NCBI GenBank assembly: GCA_963565915.1
Contig: OY751490.1
Location: 2,542,001 to 2,606,000 of the forward strand
Length of the DNA stretch: 64,000 bases
Direction of reading: 5' to 3'
DNA from: Entoloma clypeatum
Taxonomy: Eukaryota; Basidiomycota; Agaricomycetes; Agaricales; Entolomataceae
The notes beneath the pieces are model-generated. The model searched no databases, was not told the DNA's origin, and worked only from the letters and a program-made list of their open reading frames with translations. Below, one piece after another: positions 50,515-60,941 of the stretch (within the stretch, counting starts at the first letter, position 1; each line of letters opens with the position of its first letter). A program made the translations under genes and the position numbers.

Positions 50515-53323
50515 TCACGGAGAAGCAATGCATACTCCTAACGAAGTCTCGATACCTTCAATCATGTTTGAACACTTGATGCCATCGAAAAAAGGGAAAA
50601 GATATACCTGTGTAATACCAGAAGGAAACGGCAATCACGATATAAAGGCCTTCGCGTATACTGTGAGTTCAGCGCACAAAGGTAGAGAAAATCGCTCACA
50701 AATCAGGATCAGCCCTTCCAGCCAGTTGGATTTGCCGTCTGCAACTACATAACCCATAGTTTGCACTGCGGATCAAGAGAGAGACATGAAGGTTATGGCT
50801 GTTAAAGTCAACTTGATTTACCAGACGTGTAAAGGACCTAGTTGAAAGTAAGTTTTGAAGAACTTTGGTCTTATGCTTTGACTCACAAGAGATTGGAAAG
50901 GATCCATCAAGAGGGACAGCGGCTTTCCCATCATCCATCCGAGAATAACAATGAATCTGACCGGCTTCACTTGAGCGACCTCCACAGCAGTGCAGGCTCT
51001 GGAAAAACTCACGGAATCACAAAGAGTGCGGTTTGCTTTCCTTACAAGTCTTAACTGCGCGATATGCTGTAGTGAGATTCTGAAACTCACCACCGTCGAA
51101 CCAAGAGCAACGCTGATGCTGAAGGCTAGACGATCTTTGACAGACACGTTCACTGCGGTCATGCATTCTGCAATTAATGGTCAGTAGAGGAACGTCGAAA
51201 TCATCGGGGGAAAACCTAGACCTGCAATCGAGGTTACAGCAGGTAGTAAGATCAAGGCGCACCAATCTTTGCTGACTGTCTGAGAGATGCCATCCATCGA
51301 TTCAACGAGTTCATCAGCTGTAACCGAGGCTGCCTGTGACACCGAGTCACAATACGCAATGCTTTGACAATGCAGGAACATACGACCGTCACTACAACAA
51401 GAACGATAACGGCCAGGACCCAACTAACTCGCGGCACCTGTGTGGGTTGATGCATGTCGATTGCGCGTGGATCCGTTGTGGCTATGACCTCCTGTTCCTC
51501 GACTTTCTCGGGCGTTGGCGTGTCCTCACTTCCGACTCTGATCGTAGCACTGCTAGAACATTCACTGACGAGCCTAATGGTAGGCTCATCAAGGTTGACT
51601 TCGGAATGTTTGTCTACGTCCGGCGTTGCCAGTGTTACTTGGGACGAGGAAGCGCCGGATGACGGGCGCTGCAAATAGAGTGGACGAGGTGGGGAAAGGA
51701 ATGACGCGTTTTCAACACTGAAGGGACTTGGAGTCTGTTTACTGCGCAGAGTCGTGTGCCGTGGCGGTGAGAGGCTGGTCGCAGATGCAGTGGGCTCCGC
51801 TTGGAATTTCTTGAAACTAAACTTTGTGCTCGTCTTGTTATGTCTGTCATCGTAGAGATGGGAGTGTGACCAGAGTTGAAAAAGGAGATATGCGGCATAT
51901 ACTTGAAGAGGTATGAAAAAGTCCGTCATCCCGATGATACTATGACACTCACTGAATAAAAGTACAAGGGAAACCTGGCGGTTGGAATTAGAGATAAGAC
52001 GTAGCATATGAAAGTGTGCCTACGCCATGGCTCATATTTAGGATGTTGCGGACTTGTACCTCCGGAATCGGAGTCATTGCGCCACTAAGAGCGAAGTGGT
52101 ACGCAACCGGCAATAGAAGGGCCCCGACACTGATGCTGAGAAGAGAAGAGTGAACTTGGGTTGCGGCTGGTTTTCGCGATGAATGAGAGATGGTTATCTC
52201 GAAATGCCCTGCCAGCACTCACTTGGGTTCCAGACTTGTTCAGAGAAGCGCATTCCTCCAGCGAAGAAACAAAGGCCGAGAACCAAGACTTTTTTCGGTG
52301 AAGGTACTGTATAAGATTCTGTTTGACCCAAAGGAAATGAGGGTCGTAGACGTACGAAGCTTGCTCAACATGGATCCTATTACTGGTTTACGATCAGTGC
52401 TAATCAAAAGACCCAGTCGAAATCAACCTACGGGATGATTGAACTACGCTCAGCTCACATTTGCGCAATGCAGTAATCTGAGCGATATCAGCCATAATTC
52501 GCTCATGTATGCGTCTTATAACCGTACCGCGACGACCACTCCGACGCTGAATGCAGCTAGTCAGCTCGAATAGATTGACTCGTGTTAGAAAAGTCCACAT
52601 ACGTATTACTCTAACGAGCGGTGAGTACTGTGAACGAATGGTCGTTTTACGGACTTACCAAGCTGGCATTTATGAGGCCTGTTTTGGATCCTCCGATACG
52701 GAGGGCAAGCTCGTGAGTCGAGACATCATGTAACTGGGTAAGCGGGGTGTCATCAGGGAATCAGGCAGAGTGGGAGCGGAAATCACCTTGACCAAAGGGA
52801 TCAAAGCCAAAATGCAAACTATCCACCGATATCAGCCACCGCGCTAAAGCAGATGAGACGCGTCTCGCACAAGTAAACCTCAAGCCATGCGACTCGACAA
52901 CAGCGAAACTTAGTGCCCACTGGAATGGAGCTCGCTTGAGACCAAGACTTCGTAAGGAAAAGTAGGCGAACGCACAGATATAGGGACAAAGACGAGAAGG
53001 ATGTTCAAGTCTGCAATCGAGCAGGGTAGTGGGCAAGTCCAGAGAGGGGTCACAACTCATGACATACAGGAACCCAGGATGACATGTCTCCAGCCTTCGA
53101 ATATGCCCTCGAAGATACCTTTGCGGTGGGCGGATGGTAGAGAGTCGGAGGAATAATGAGAGCTGGAGGTCCAGAATGATGGCAAGCTTGTGTTGGGGGG
53201 ATTGATTTCAAGTTCATCGTCGGCTGAAGTGACGCGGGAGAGGGGTTCGCGGAGGGAAGAGGCATTGAATGGATAGACAAGACGCGTCGGGGACGTAGAG
53301 TCGGGGATGGGGGTACGGAGCAT
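50515..53323 (-). CDS. CAX-family Ca2+/H+ exchanger, divergent in both ion-binding motifs
   Basis: About 430 aa in 18 exons: 53068..53323, 52976..53010, 52871..52919, 52787..52818, 52659..52733, 52432..52501, 52356..52382, 52288..52223, 52024..52166, 51953..51974, 51384..51901, 51222..51333, 51091..51167, 50887..50979, 50822..50837, 50700..50765, 50608..50649, 50515..50555. CAX landmarks: L-R-I-G-G-S-K-T-G-L-I-N-A-S-L, K-C-E-L-S-V-V-Q-S-S-L-I-G-S-M-L-S, S-L-L-S-I-S-V-G-A-L, V-T-A-D-E-L-V-E-S-M-D-G, M-T-A-V-N-V-S-V-K-D-R-L, V-V-A-D-G-K-S-N-W-L-E-G. These mark a vacuolar Vcx1-type exchanger. The Gly-Asn pair expected in each alpha repeat is missing (R-I-M-A-D and V-T-S-I-A-E). The long central loop (51384..51901) is Ser/Pro rich. 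Splicing at 52502..52658 and 50980..51090 is uncertain. Confidence 0.75.
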
Positions 53324-53412
53324 TAGGGAGTATGTAGAGAGAGAAGTGAGGTATTGACGGCATGTATTGACGCGTCGTTTTAAAAATAGCACACATCCTT
53401 TCTCGTTCAATC

Positions 53413-53837
53413 ATGACACCCGAGCTCGAAGCAACTCTAGCGATGCTGTCATCGCACCGAACAGTGTTGGGATATATGCTCATATCTCGTGGGAATCCCG
53501 TCAGTATCATCCGGCATTCAGGCGTCGTGTTTGAAGGGGAACAAGGCAGGAAATACGCGAGTGTTATTGGAAAGATCGTAGAGAGTGTCCAGGCGGGCTT
53601 GGAAGAGGTCAAACTTGGGGAAAGTGATGCAGTGCGTCCATATACTCGATCGAGGCGATTGGAGTTGACAGGTAGCACAGGATGAAGTGAGATTCATGAG
53701 GATCCGTACAAAAAGGCATGAATTGATGATTTCTCCTGGTGCGTATGCCGCTTTCCTCTCTCTTGATTTGTTATTGAGAGACGTCATGTTCAGATGACCG
53801 ATTTCTACTAGCTGTCCTTCATGATCCCGCGACATGA
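53413..53837 (+). CDS. Dynein light chain roadblock type
   Basis: 106 aa, the normal size for roadblock/LC7, which dimerises and binds dynein intermediate chain to load cargo on cytoplasmic dynein. Recognised from M-T-P-E-L-E-A-T-L, S-I-I-R-H-S-G-V-V-F-E-G-E and R-F-M-R-I-R-T-K-R-H-E. Exons: 53413..53631, 53681..53738, 53794..53837, with GT-AG introns of 49 and 55 nt. It is divergent from the CAX gene, with 89 bp between start codons, so they share a promoter region. Confidence 0.94.
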
Positions 53838-54019
53838 CGCATATATTTCCATCTTCTTCCACTTGATACAATGTATCCATATGTACCTCTTGATACCCCG
53901 TTTCAGGATGAGGGTGGGTGTTGAATCCAAGTACCGTCCTTTGCATGTGTTTTTATCATCTCCAGTCTGTGGTCAACGCCACCTCTGCTCAAATTTAACC
54001 TACACTCTCTACCCTTGTG

Positions 54020-54754
54020 ATGAACGCGCTCAGGCTCCCCTCAGCCATGATTTCTGTCCTTATTGTCTTCCAATTGTTATCCTTGGCATGGGCAAAGGTT
54101 TCCTTGGTGCCCCCATCGACGTTTCCAGGCGAATCCACCATCACTACATCTGTCCCCAGCTCCACCCTCACTGCGAACGGAGGAGGGACGAATTCTTCTG
54201 GGACGCTAACCAGCACCGCCCCATTTCCCTCATTGACTGGTTATTCCTCATGTGGTCAGTTGAGAATAACAAGTCTCTTAAAAAAAAACTATGCCAACAT
54301 CTTGCCCAGTCACAAGCTGCCTAGCGCAGGGTAGTGCCCTGTCTAACTGCACAAGTGAGGTAGAAGTGAATTGTTTCTGTACCAGGTGCGTTCTAGCGAT
54401 AGAAGTCCTTGAGGCTGTTGTTCAACGGACCGTACTAGCAATCATTTCGCCAAAGACATCGTCAACTGTATCTCCAGTGCATGCCCTCAGGAATTGTCAA
54501 CTGCAGAATCACTAGCACAACAATTCTGCAACTTGGCGAGCAAGAGCACATCCCTCTCTTTCCCTACTCCTACTTCCCAGCCATCCTCCACAGCGCCTCC
54601 CAAACTAACGGGGACGTCACCAAGCGTTCCCGCTACTACCACATCATCAAAATCAGCAACCAGCTCTTCCTTGCCATCCTTAACAATTCCTCGGATTTTA
54701 CATATCGGTGGGCCCATCGCGGCATTTGTTTTGAGCCTTTCCGTGATCTTATAA
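54020..54754 (+). CDS. CFEM-domain protein, secreted and probably GPI-anchored
   Basis: 208 aa. A signal peptide (M-I-S-V-L-I-V-F-Q-L-L-S-L-A-W-A) is followed by a Ser/Thr/Pro-rich region, then an eight-cysteine CFEM-like domain (S-S-C, T-S-C, S-N-C, N-C-F-C, V-N-C, S-A-C, Q-F-C), a second Ser/Thr-rich stalk, and a C-terminal hydrophobic tail (P-I-A-A-F-V-L-S-L-S-V-I-L) typical of GPI attachment. CFEM proteins bind heme or serve in cell walls and fungal-host contact. Exons: 54020..54254, 54310..54385, 54439..54754. All eight cysteines appear only in this splice model, which supports it. Confidence 0.85.
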
Positions 54755-55277
54755 GCTCGTTAACACCTTTCACAAGCCACCACACGAGTTCACCAATCTA
54801 ATCGATCCTTTTTTATATTGGTCCTCGGGTCTTCGTTGATGATTTTAGGCACTTCTGGGCCTTGGGTATCAATGCAGTCCAGATATAGTCTTTAACAAAT
54901 ATACCTTTGCCTGTTGATTTTTCTGGAACAACCAGCTCTGTCACTCTCAACAACAAGAGTTCGCACAGAATAACAACATCCGAAGGGCTAGTAAAGCAGA
55001 TCAGGGAGATCGTTACTTTCATCGAACAAGCATGGCAACTCGTACGGAGCACTTTACATGATAATCGCATCCACGTCTGTAACACCCTTGTCCGATACTA
55101 CTGCTTCCCTTCCAGCCTTTCATTTGGATATTTCGTCACGACTCACAACGGAAGCCACATATTACGCTGCCGGGGAGACTCAGCCTTATTATTGCCCAGG
55201 TATACATTTATTATACAGGCCCCAAGACGCTTCGATGGGCCTAATATGAATGCAGAGGATCGGGAGGTGTATGGATG
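54755..55277. other. Intergenic region between convergent genes
   Basis: About 520 bp between the CFEM gene and the SKG6-like gene. Plus-strand frames of up to 132 codons (54907..55305) exist but lack a recognisable domain and I found no intron structure that extends them. It is probably 3' untranslated sequence; a decayed or small gene cannot be excluded. Confidence 0.4.
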
Positions 55278-57049
55278 TCAGATTCTCGCCTCGGCCGCTT
55301 CATAAGGAGGCGGGATGGCCATGGTATTATTCCTACCTTGGGTGACAATGTCTGAACTCTGTGCATCCTCTCTCGTGAGCTCCGCAATCCGCCCTCGCAG
55401 TTCCACCACCCGTGGACTCTCCTCGCCGCTTTCCGCAATTTCTCGATTGAGTTCAAGAACAAGGCCCTGCAGCCTTTGCATCCGATTCCGGAACATAACT
55501 CCAACTAGAGCCGACTCGCCACCCCCAGTGTTCAGGATCTGTGACTGTTCCCGCGGTTGGGAAATCGGAACTGAGGTTGGGGAAAAGGAAGGTTTTTGAA
55601 TCATCAGAGGCACTGTGGATGATCCACTCATGCTCCCAGAGTCACTACCAGCGCCGGGGTCCCCATGAGATATCCACCTGCCTGGGTTGCTGGGCTTATG
55701 CTGAGGTGTAGGGGAGCTAGATCTTGTTGACAAATGTTGATTTGCCGCTGGTATAACATATGGCTCAATGGTCGGTGCTACGCAGGAGGCTTTCAACGGG
55801 AATGAAGATCAGAAAAATAGCTAACTCACATTGCAGCTTCGCGGCGGCAGAAACCGATGGCGACGAATGACGGTTGAATAGCCGCTTTCGGCAAAGGACA
55901 ACGAACAGCGCCAGAAGAAGGGCAGCAATGCCACCGACGACACCACCAACAATCGCTCCGACGGGAGCAGATTTAGCAGCCGATGAAGTTGAGCTAGTAC
56001 CAGGATTACCTGCCAATGTGGACGTTGATGGCGCTGACGAACTCGTTGTAATTCCTCCGTAATTTGGCTTCCCAGCCAAGGTATTGAATGACGGTGAATA
56101 AAGGATATAATCCAAGGCGAAAAATTGATTGATGCAATTGACGACCTCGATTACAAGTGTGTGATTTCCTGATGCGAGGGAATCGTTCGAGAACATGAGG
56201 GTATTTTCAATTGTTTTGGCTCCTTGCTGGAATGCGGGAGTACCGGAATCAACGTTATAGGACTGTGTTACAGGAAAGCCATCCATCGTGTAACTGACAG
56301 AAAGCGCGCCGGGTGATGAAAAATCGAATAGGGAATAAATAGCAACAGAGGTACCTTCCGGACCCATGTTATGAACAAGAAGTCCGGAAAGTAGACGTAC
56401 AGGAAGGCCTCACCACTGAAACGAAAGGTTGCTGATGGCCCGGAGGTGACCGCTTGATGTGTCGTATTGTGATACGGAAGACCTTGGTGGGGATCGGTAC
56501 TGGAAGTATAACGACCAGTGCTGCGGGTCCAACTTCCTTTGTATATGATATCTGAATCGTCGTCATCGACAATCAACCGTTGGTTTTGAAGCGGAGTAGT
56601 AGGACCGGCAGTCACGACCATGAAGTCAACGGAGGTCCCCGCTATGCGAGATAAATTGACGGTGTGTGATCCATCAGAGAGGATCGGGGATTGGTACCAT
56701 TGAAGTGATGAAGGAGGTGATGGGTCATCGTATGAGGTGTTGTGTGTATTTCCACCGTCGATGGAAGCAAAAACCCACTGAGAAGCTGGGAGTGCTGGGG
56801 TATTTCCAAAGAAAGTTATGGAAGTCCCTACAAGGACACTCGATGATTATTCGGGGCAACAACAGCGAGTTGCGCACCTTGGAAGGTCATGCTAAGAGAT
56901 CCATATTGCCCCGTGTCCCCGTCGGCATTAGATGCAAAGGCTGGCCATGTTGCTGAACCTCCAAAGAAGCGGGTAGCAGCGATTGTGGTCCATGTTCCCC
57001 CGCCAAGCTTCAGCTGATTGGCTGCTCCATCGATCACGACACTGGCCAT
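55278..57049 (-). CDS. Single-pass membrane protein with beta-sandwich ectodomain, SKG6-like
   Basis: 536 aa, an architecture common in Agaricomycetes. Two related beta-rich ectodomain modules (W-T-T-I-A-A-T-R-F-F-G-G-S...S-M-T-F-Q-G-T-S-I-T-F-F-G; and W-T-R-S-T-G-R-Y...A-T-F-R-F-S-G-T-S-V-A-I-Y) are followed by a Ser/Thr stalk, one membrane span (A-I-V-G-G-V-V-G-G-I-A-A-L-L-L-A-L-F-V-V), a C-R-K-R stop-transfer and a cytosolic tail with a Leu-rich coiled coil (M-Q-R-L-Q-G-L-V-L-E-L-N). Exons: 56878..57049, 56414..56827, 55830..56354, 55278..55777. No signal peptide precedes the ectodomain; the start at 57049 may be correct because related proteins also begin this way, but I am unsure. Function unknown. 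Confidence 0.8.
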
Positions 57050-57279
57050 GAAAAGACTGGAAGAGTCGCAGTCAGAGTTCAAATCGAATGGAGGCCTGAA
57101 ACATTATAATTTATCAGTAGCCCCCTTGATCAAGGCACGCCAACTATCCAGAGAATCGTCCTGTTAAAGCATGGATGATGGGAATGTCGTGCGGTGGCTT
57201 TTGAAAGGTCGACACAATCAGAATATATGGGATACAGTAGTTATCACACAACTTACAGTAGTACTTGAAGATCAGAAAT

Positions 57280-58684
57280 TCAGAGGTATCTGACTCTTTG
57301 GAGAAGCTCTTGTTGATGTGCCTGCAGGGAATATCATGTCATATGCTACTTCAATATACGAAAAAAACGGGCCCATGCTACCTCTTCCAACGCATGAACA
57401 TCAAGCTGGTCATCCAAGGCGACTCTCATTAAACCTGCTCCCATTACAACCATCTCCCTGATGTGCGAACACCGTATTCCTTCTCCACCGCAGTCGCACC
57501 ACATACTTTGTCTCTGGTCCCATCCAGCGGCATTGATTAATTCCCACCCATGCATGATGACTAGAGAACGTCGGTATTCAGGCAAATTGAACGGTCTGCG
57601 AATCGTGGCGAAGTATGATTCATAAAAAGCATCCGAAAAAGCACTGAGAATTGACGCTCGCCGAGGAGTGTTGAAGGGCGATAAAGACATCAAATGGAGG
57701 TATGCGCCTTCCGTGGTTTCTCGTCAAGTTTGCTGTAAAGACATCGGAAAAAGCCAAACGTACCAAGTTGTGCTATGTCCGCCGCTGGATGATTGGGACC
57801 TGCAAATTCCCAATCGCAGATACCGATGCTAGGTGTAGTGTTCGTACTCGGATTTTGACGGTCCGTCAGGCCTTGAACTAGCAAGGTGCCAAACCACAAA
57901 TCGCCTTGGCTGAAAGCACTTTTCGTCCTCGTTTTCCAGTGATTCATTGCAAGGTCTCCGAGGACTTGATAGTCCAATACTCCTGCATCCATCATGTTCA
58001 TGGTTGCCTGGCTGATAACTGACTCCATAACACGTTCAGCATCATCGTTCTTGAAATCCGTCACCAAGGTATTCAACAACTCAGGGAACGGCTGACAAGC
58101 GTCGTGCATACTGGCAAGGAATCGGCCAATGATCCTGCCCAACTCTGATGCCAGAGGATCGGTTGTATCACCCGAGATGAGGACGTCGTATAAATTTGGA
58201 TGAGCGCCAAGGTCGCTCTGAATGATGATGTTGTGAACTTGGTCATGAAGCAAAAGTCGAGGTACATCGATGCGCGGGTTCTCCGCAAGGACCTGGCCGA
58301 AGGCAAAGGGTATTTGATCGTTACGTTCATGAAAGAGTCTCAGGGCCGCCGCCTCAATTGTCTATGCAGCGAGATTTGCCAGATGGCCACAAGTTTCAGA
58401 GTACAAATGCGTTGCATCAAGAAACACACCACCTGTCGATAAGGAGAAAAGGGAATGTGTTTTGCCTTGGCTAGGAAAGCAGGAGCGTGCTTGAGGACCA
58501 CGGACGGAGACGCATACAAGACGCGGTACGGATTACCCCCAATGTCGTCTTGATGGACATGACCAACACGAACCGTATTGTTGGCCGCACCTCCTGTCAA
58601 CTCTCGAATGTCCCAAGAGTCAGTGCTTGTACAAAGATGGAGATGAGAAACGAAGTCAAATGTCGCGACTGGCAGTGGGTTCAT
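57280..58684 (-). CDS. Aminoglycoside phosphotransferase (APH)-fold kinase
   Basis: 405 aa. APH/choline-kinase-like fold: L-T-G-G-A-A-N-N-T-V-R-V (glycine loop), S-V-V-L-K-H-A-P (Lys), I-I-I-Q-S-D-L-G (hinge), F-S-Q-G-D-L-W-F-G (Brenner-like loop, with Gln where His is usual) and I-C-D-W-E-F-A-G-P (metal-binding Asp). Exons: 58433..58684, 57764..58361, 57382..57707, 57280..57321. The fungal family phosphorylates small molecules; the substrate cannot be read from sequence. Methylthioribose kinase is the nearest named relative I can think of, without proof. The gene lies downstream of COX4 on the same strand. Confidence 0.85.
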
Positions 58685-58903
58685 CAAGACTCAAATCTCG
58701 AGTGCAAGGGAGGGATGAATCATGGCGTAACGATCGTTAAAACGATGGCCATTTGTATTTGTCGTTAGCGGTACCTTTCGTTCATATGCAATTCATATGC
58801 AATGGCGCGCTTGGACATATGTGTCTATGAATGACTTATGGAGAATACAAACTTCTTTTTGTTAAAAAAAAAATTCCGTAGGTTGACTAAAAGACGGAAA
58901 GTC

Positions 58904-59485
58904 TTATGCAAGTGCGGGTTCCTCAACCGTTCCATCGAGTGACGCGAGTGCGTAGACTAGTGAACAACGACAATCTATAAGCTCCCAGCATAACCTGGGA
59001 CGGTTATGAGAACTCACCTGAACCACATTCTGGACAACGCGATTGCTTGTCTTCACGGACATGGAACCAAAGCGTGTCATGGGAGTCTGCGGGTGACCCT
59101 GTGCAACCGACGATACGTTCGTCGGCCTGCAAATAATTGATTATTCAATTTATAGAGCTGAGGAGGAAAGGGGATGACATGCATATGAGGGGACGAGAAT
59201 GGGATTAGCTTTGGTGCCAAGTCGACTAGAGTCGAGAGGACTGTCATCGAATACATCTACGCCTTCGATATGGCCAAGCAATTGGAGACGTTCCAAACCG
59301 GTTGCCTGGTCGAGGTCGCTTGGAACCTCGCCAGCTTTCCCACCAGGCCCGAAGATTTGAGGGGCGGGGGGGCCGCCGGAAGCGACGCGGATGGTTGTAT
59401 GGAGGGTCCGCAGCGAAGGGGAAGGCTTGGCGCTCAGCGCCGTGCGGGCGACTGGGCGGGTGGCGCGGACGGCAGCTCTGAACAT
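58904..59485 (-). CDS. COX4: Cytochrome c oxidase subunit IV (COX4, mammalian COX5b type)
   Basis: 154 aa precursor of the zinc-binding nuclear-encoded subunit of respiratory complex IV. The N-terminus (M-F-R-A-A-V-R-A-T-R-P-V-A-R) is a classic mitochondrial presequence. The mature part shows R-I-V-G-C-T-G and the zinc site C-P-E-C-G-S. Exons: 59183..59485, 59018..59126, 58904..58956. Intron 59127..59182 has a GC donor (gcatgt); splicing there gives P-S-Y-A-D-E-R-I-V-G as the family requires. The C-terminus (V-Y-A-L-A-S-L-D-G-T) relies on the acceptor at 58957. Confidence 0.92.
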
Positions 59486-59843
59486 TTGGATGGAATGAAA
59501 AGAGATGGGTCGGCCGTCACATGTGCATGTGACAACTCCCGCACACTCCCGAGGAGGACTCCGAGTCCTGGAATTTACGAGACCACATCGCTCACTATAT
59601 CCTGAAGTTGATCTGGGGTTAGTAATCTCTGATATCTCCTACACCGGCCGGCTTGAAGCTTGGTACATCGTGCGTTCGACGGAAAATCTAGCGCGAATAA
59701 TCGAAGTGATCGCGACATGGGACTCTTAGACCTCAAATGACGTCGTCTCAGTGTCACTGCCAGCCGCGCGGAAATGTTGATTATAGACTACAGAGAACTC
59801 CCCTGGAGCAGTCGCCAGATTCCAGCTTGTGCAAGAGAGGATC
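59486..59843. promoter_or_regulatory. Divergent promoter region, COX4 / Sfk1-like gene
   Basis: A 358-bp gap between the start codons of two divergent genes, one of the longer promoter regions in the window. Contains G+C-rich segments but no repeat, obvious TATA box or small gene that I can support. Confidence 0.4.
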
Positions 59844-60814
59844 ATGGTGCTTTTCAATTATCGACGGCGCCATTCAGCTTATGCCTGGCTCCCGCTCTTC
59901 GGGGCCTTTCTGTGGTTTTGCAAGTACCACTCTCCTCGTCGACCCACATATTACCTGACATGCCCTTCCAGCCATGCTCCTTTCGATGTTGATAACTTGG
60001 CTTGCCACCGGTCGGCCGAGATATGTCTCCCAGGAGGGCTCGATTGCCTATATATCTGACATCGGGGCCGACATACTAAAACCACTGTTCATCACTGGTG
60101 GCGTAATCACAGCCGTGTCTTTCTTCTTGTCCTTATCTATCGAACGACTCCTTCGACATGAAAGGCGGTTCGTTCTTGTGCATTTCTAATTCCGTGTATC
60201 CCGCAGACCTATATCTTTCTATCCAGGCTCCTGCCAAACATGCACACAAGGGAACGCGTCTTCGCCATCTTGGCGATTATCAGCTCCTTCATCGGTGGCT
60301 GTGGACTCATTCTCCTCACTATTTTCGACACCAAGCGCTATCAGAATCTTCATAGAATTTTCCTCCTGACCTTTATGGTGGGCGTCACATTCAGCGCCTT
60401 TTTCACGATAGTCGAGGTACACCATCGATTCCATATCTGTATGAAAATGGCCGTTCTCATTTCTGTTCAAGTACCACTGGTTGAGCAAAGATTTCAGAGA
60501 GGCCAGAAAGCTCAAAGTCGCTTATCGCGCAAAGGCCTTCATAGCAATCACTCTCGTCCTACTTTCCGCCGCCTTTGCCGTGACATTATTCCGCAGCTAC
60601 GATACTGGAGGTGGGGGGATACTGCCTGTCGTTTCTTCTGCTGGCTGACTGCTCGACTCAAGCTGTCCTGGAGTGGACGATTGCCTTTGCTTTCACGTTC
60701 TACTTTCTTACATTTTTCTATGATCTTCGGCAGGCGGAGCACATAGATCGTCGTGGGTTTTGCAGGGGTCCTATGATATCCATTAGAGCAAGCTCAGATA
60801 TGAGAATGATGTGA
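59844..60814 (+). CDS. FRAG1/DRAM/Sfk1-family membrane protein
   Basis: 250 aa with about six hydrophobic segments. The family opening (Y-R-R-R-H-S-A-Y-A-W-L-P-L-F-G-A-F-L-W), the luminal Y-V-S-Q-E-G-S-I-A-Y-I-S-D-I-G-A and R-N/Q-L-H-R-I-F-type motifs identify the FRAG1/DRAM/Sfk1 group, whose yeast member Sfk1 works with the PI4-kinase Stt4 at the plasma membrane. Exons: 59844..59919, 59972..60167, 60227..60416, 60472..60610, 60663..60814. The first intron (59920..59971) has a GC donor (gcaagt); a nearby GT gives the wrong frame. It converges on the C2-domain gene. Confidence 0.87.
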
Positions 60815-60941
60815 TGCATAAGCTATGATGAATACGACTGCTACATTGCTTGGATCGGGCAAGATTCGTGTCAGCGAGCTAGAACTCCGGGGCGATGCGA
60901 ACTGGACAGTCCACATCACGAAATAGGTGTAGCATGGTGGC

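Noticed and set aside
54907..55305. 132-codon plus-strand frame as a gene
   Set aside because: No start context, domain or intron pattern supports it, and it overlaps the end of the SKG6-like gene.
59270..59605. 111-codon plus-strand frame opposite COX4
   Set aside because: It is the complement of the COX4 presequence exon and has no independent support.
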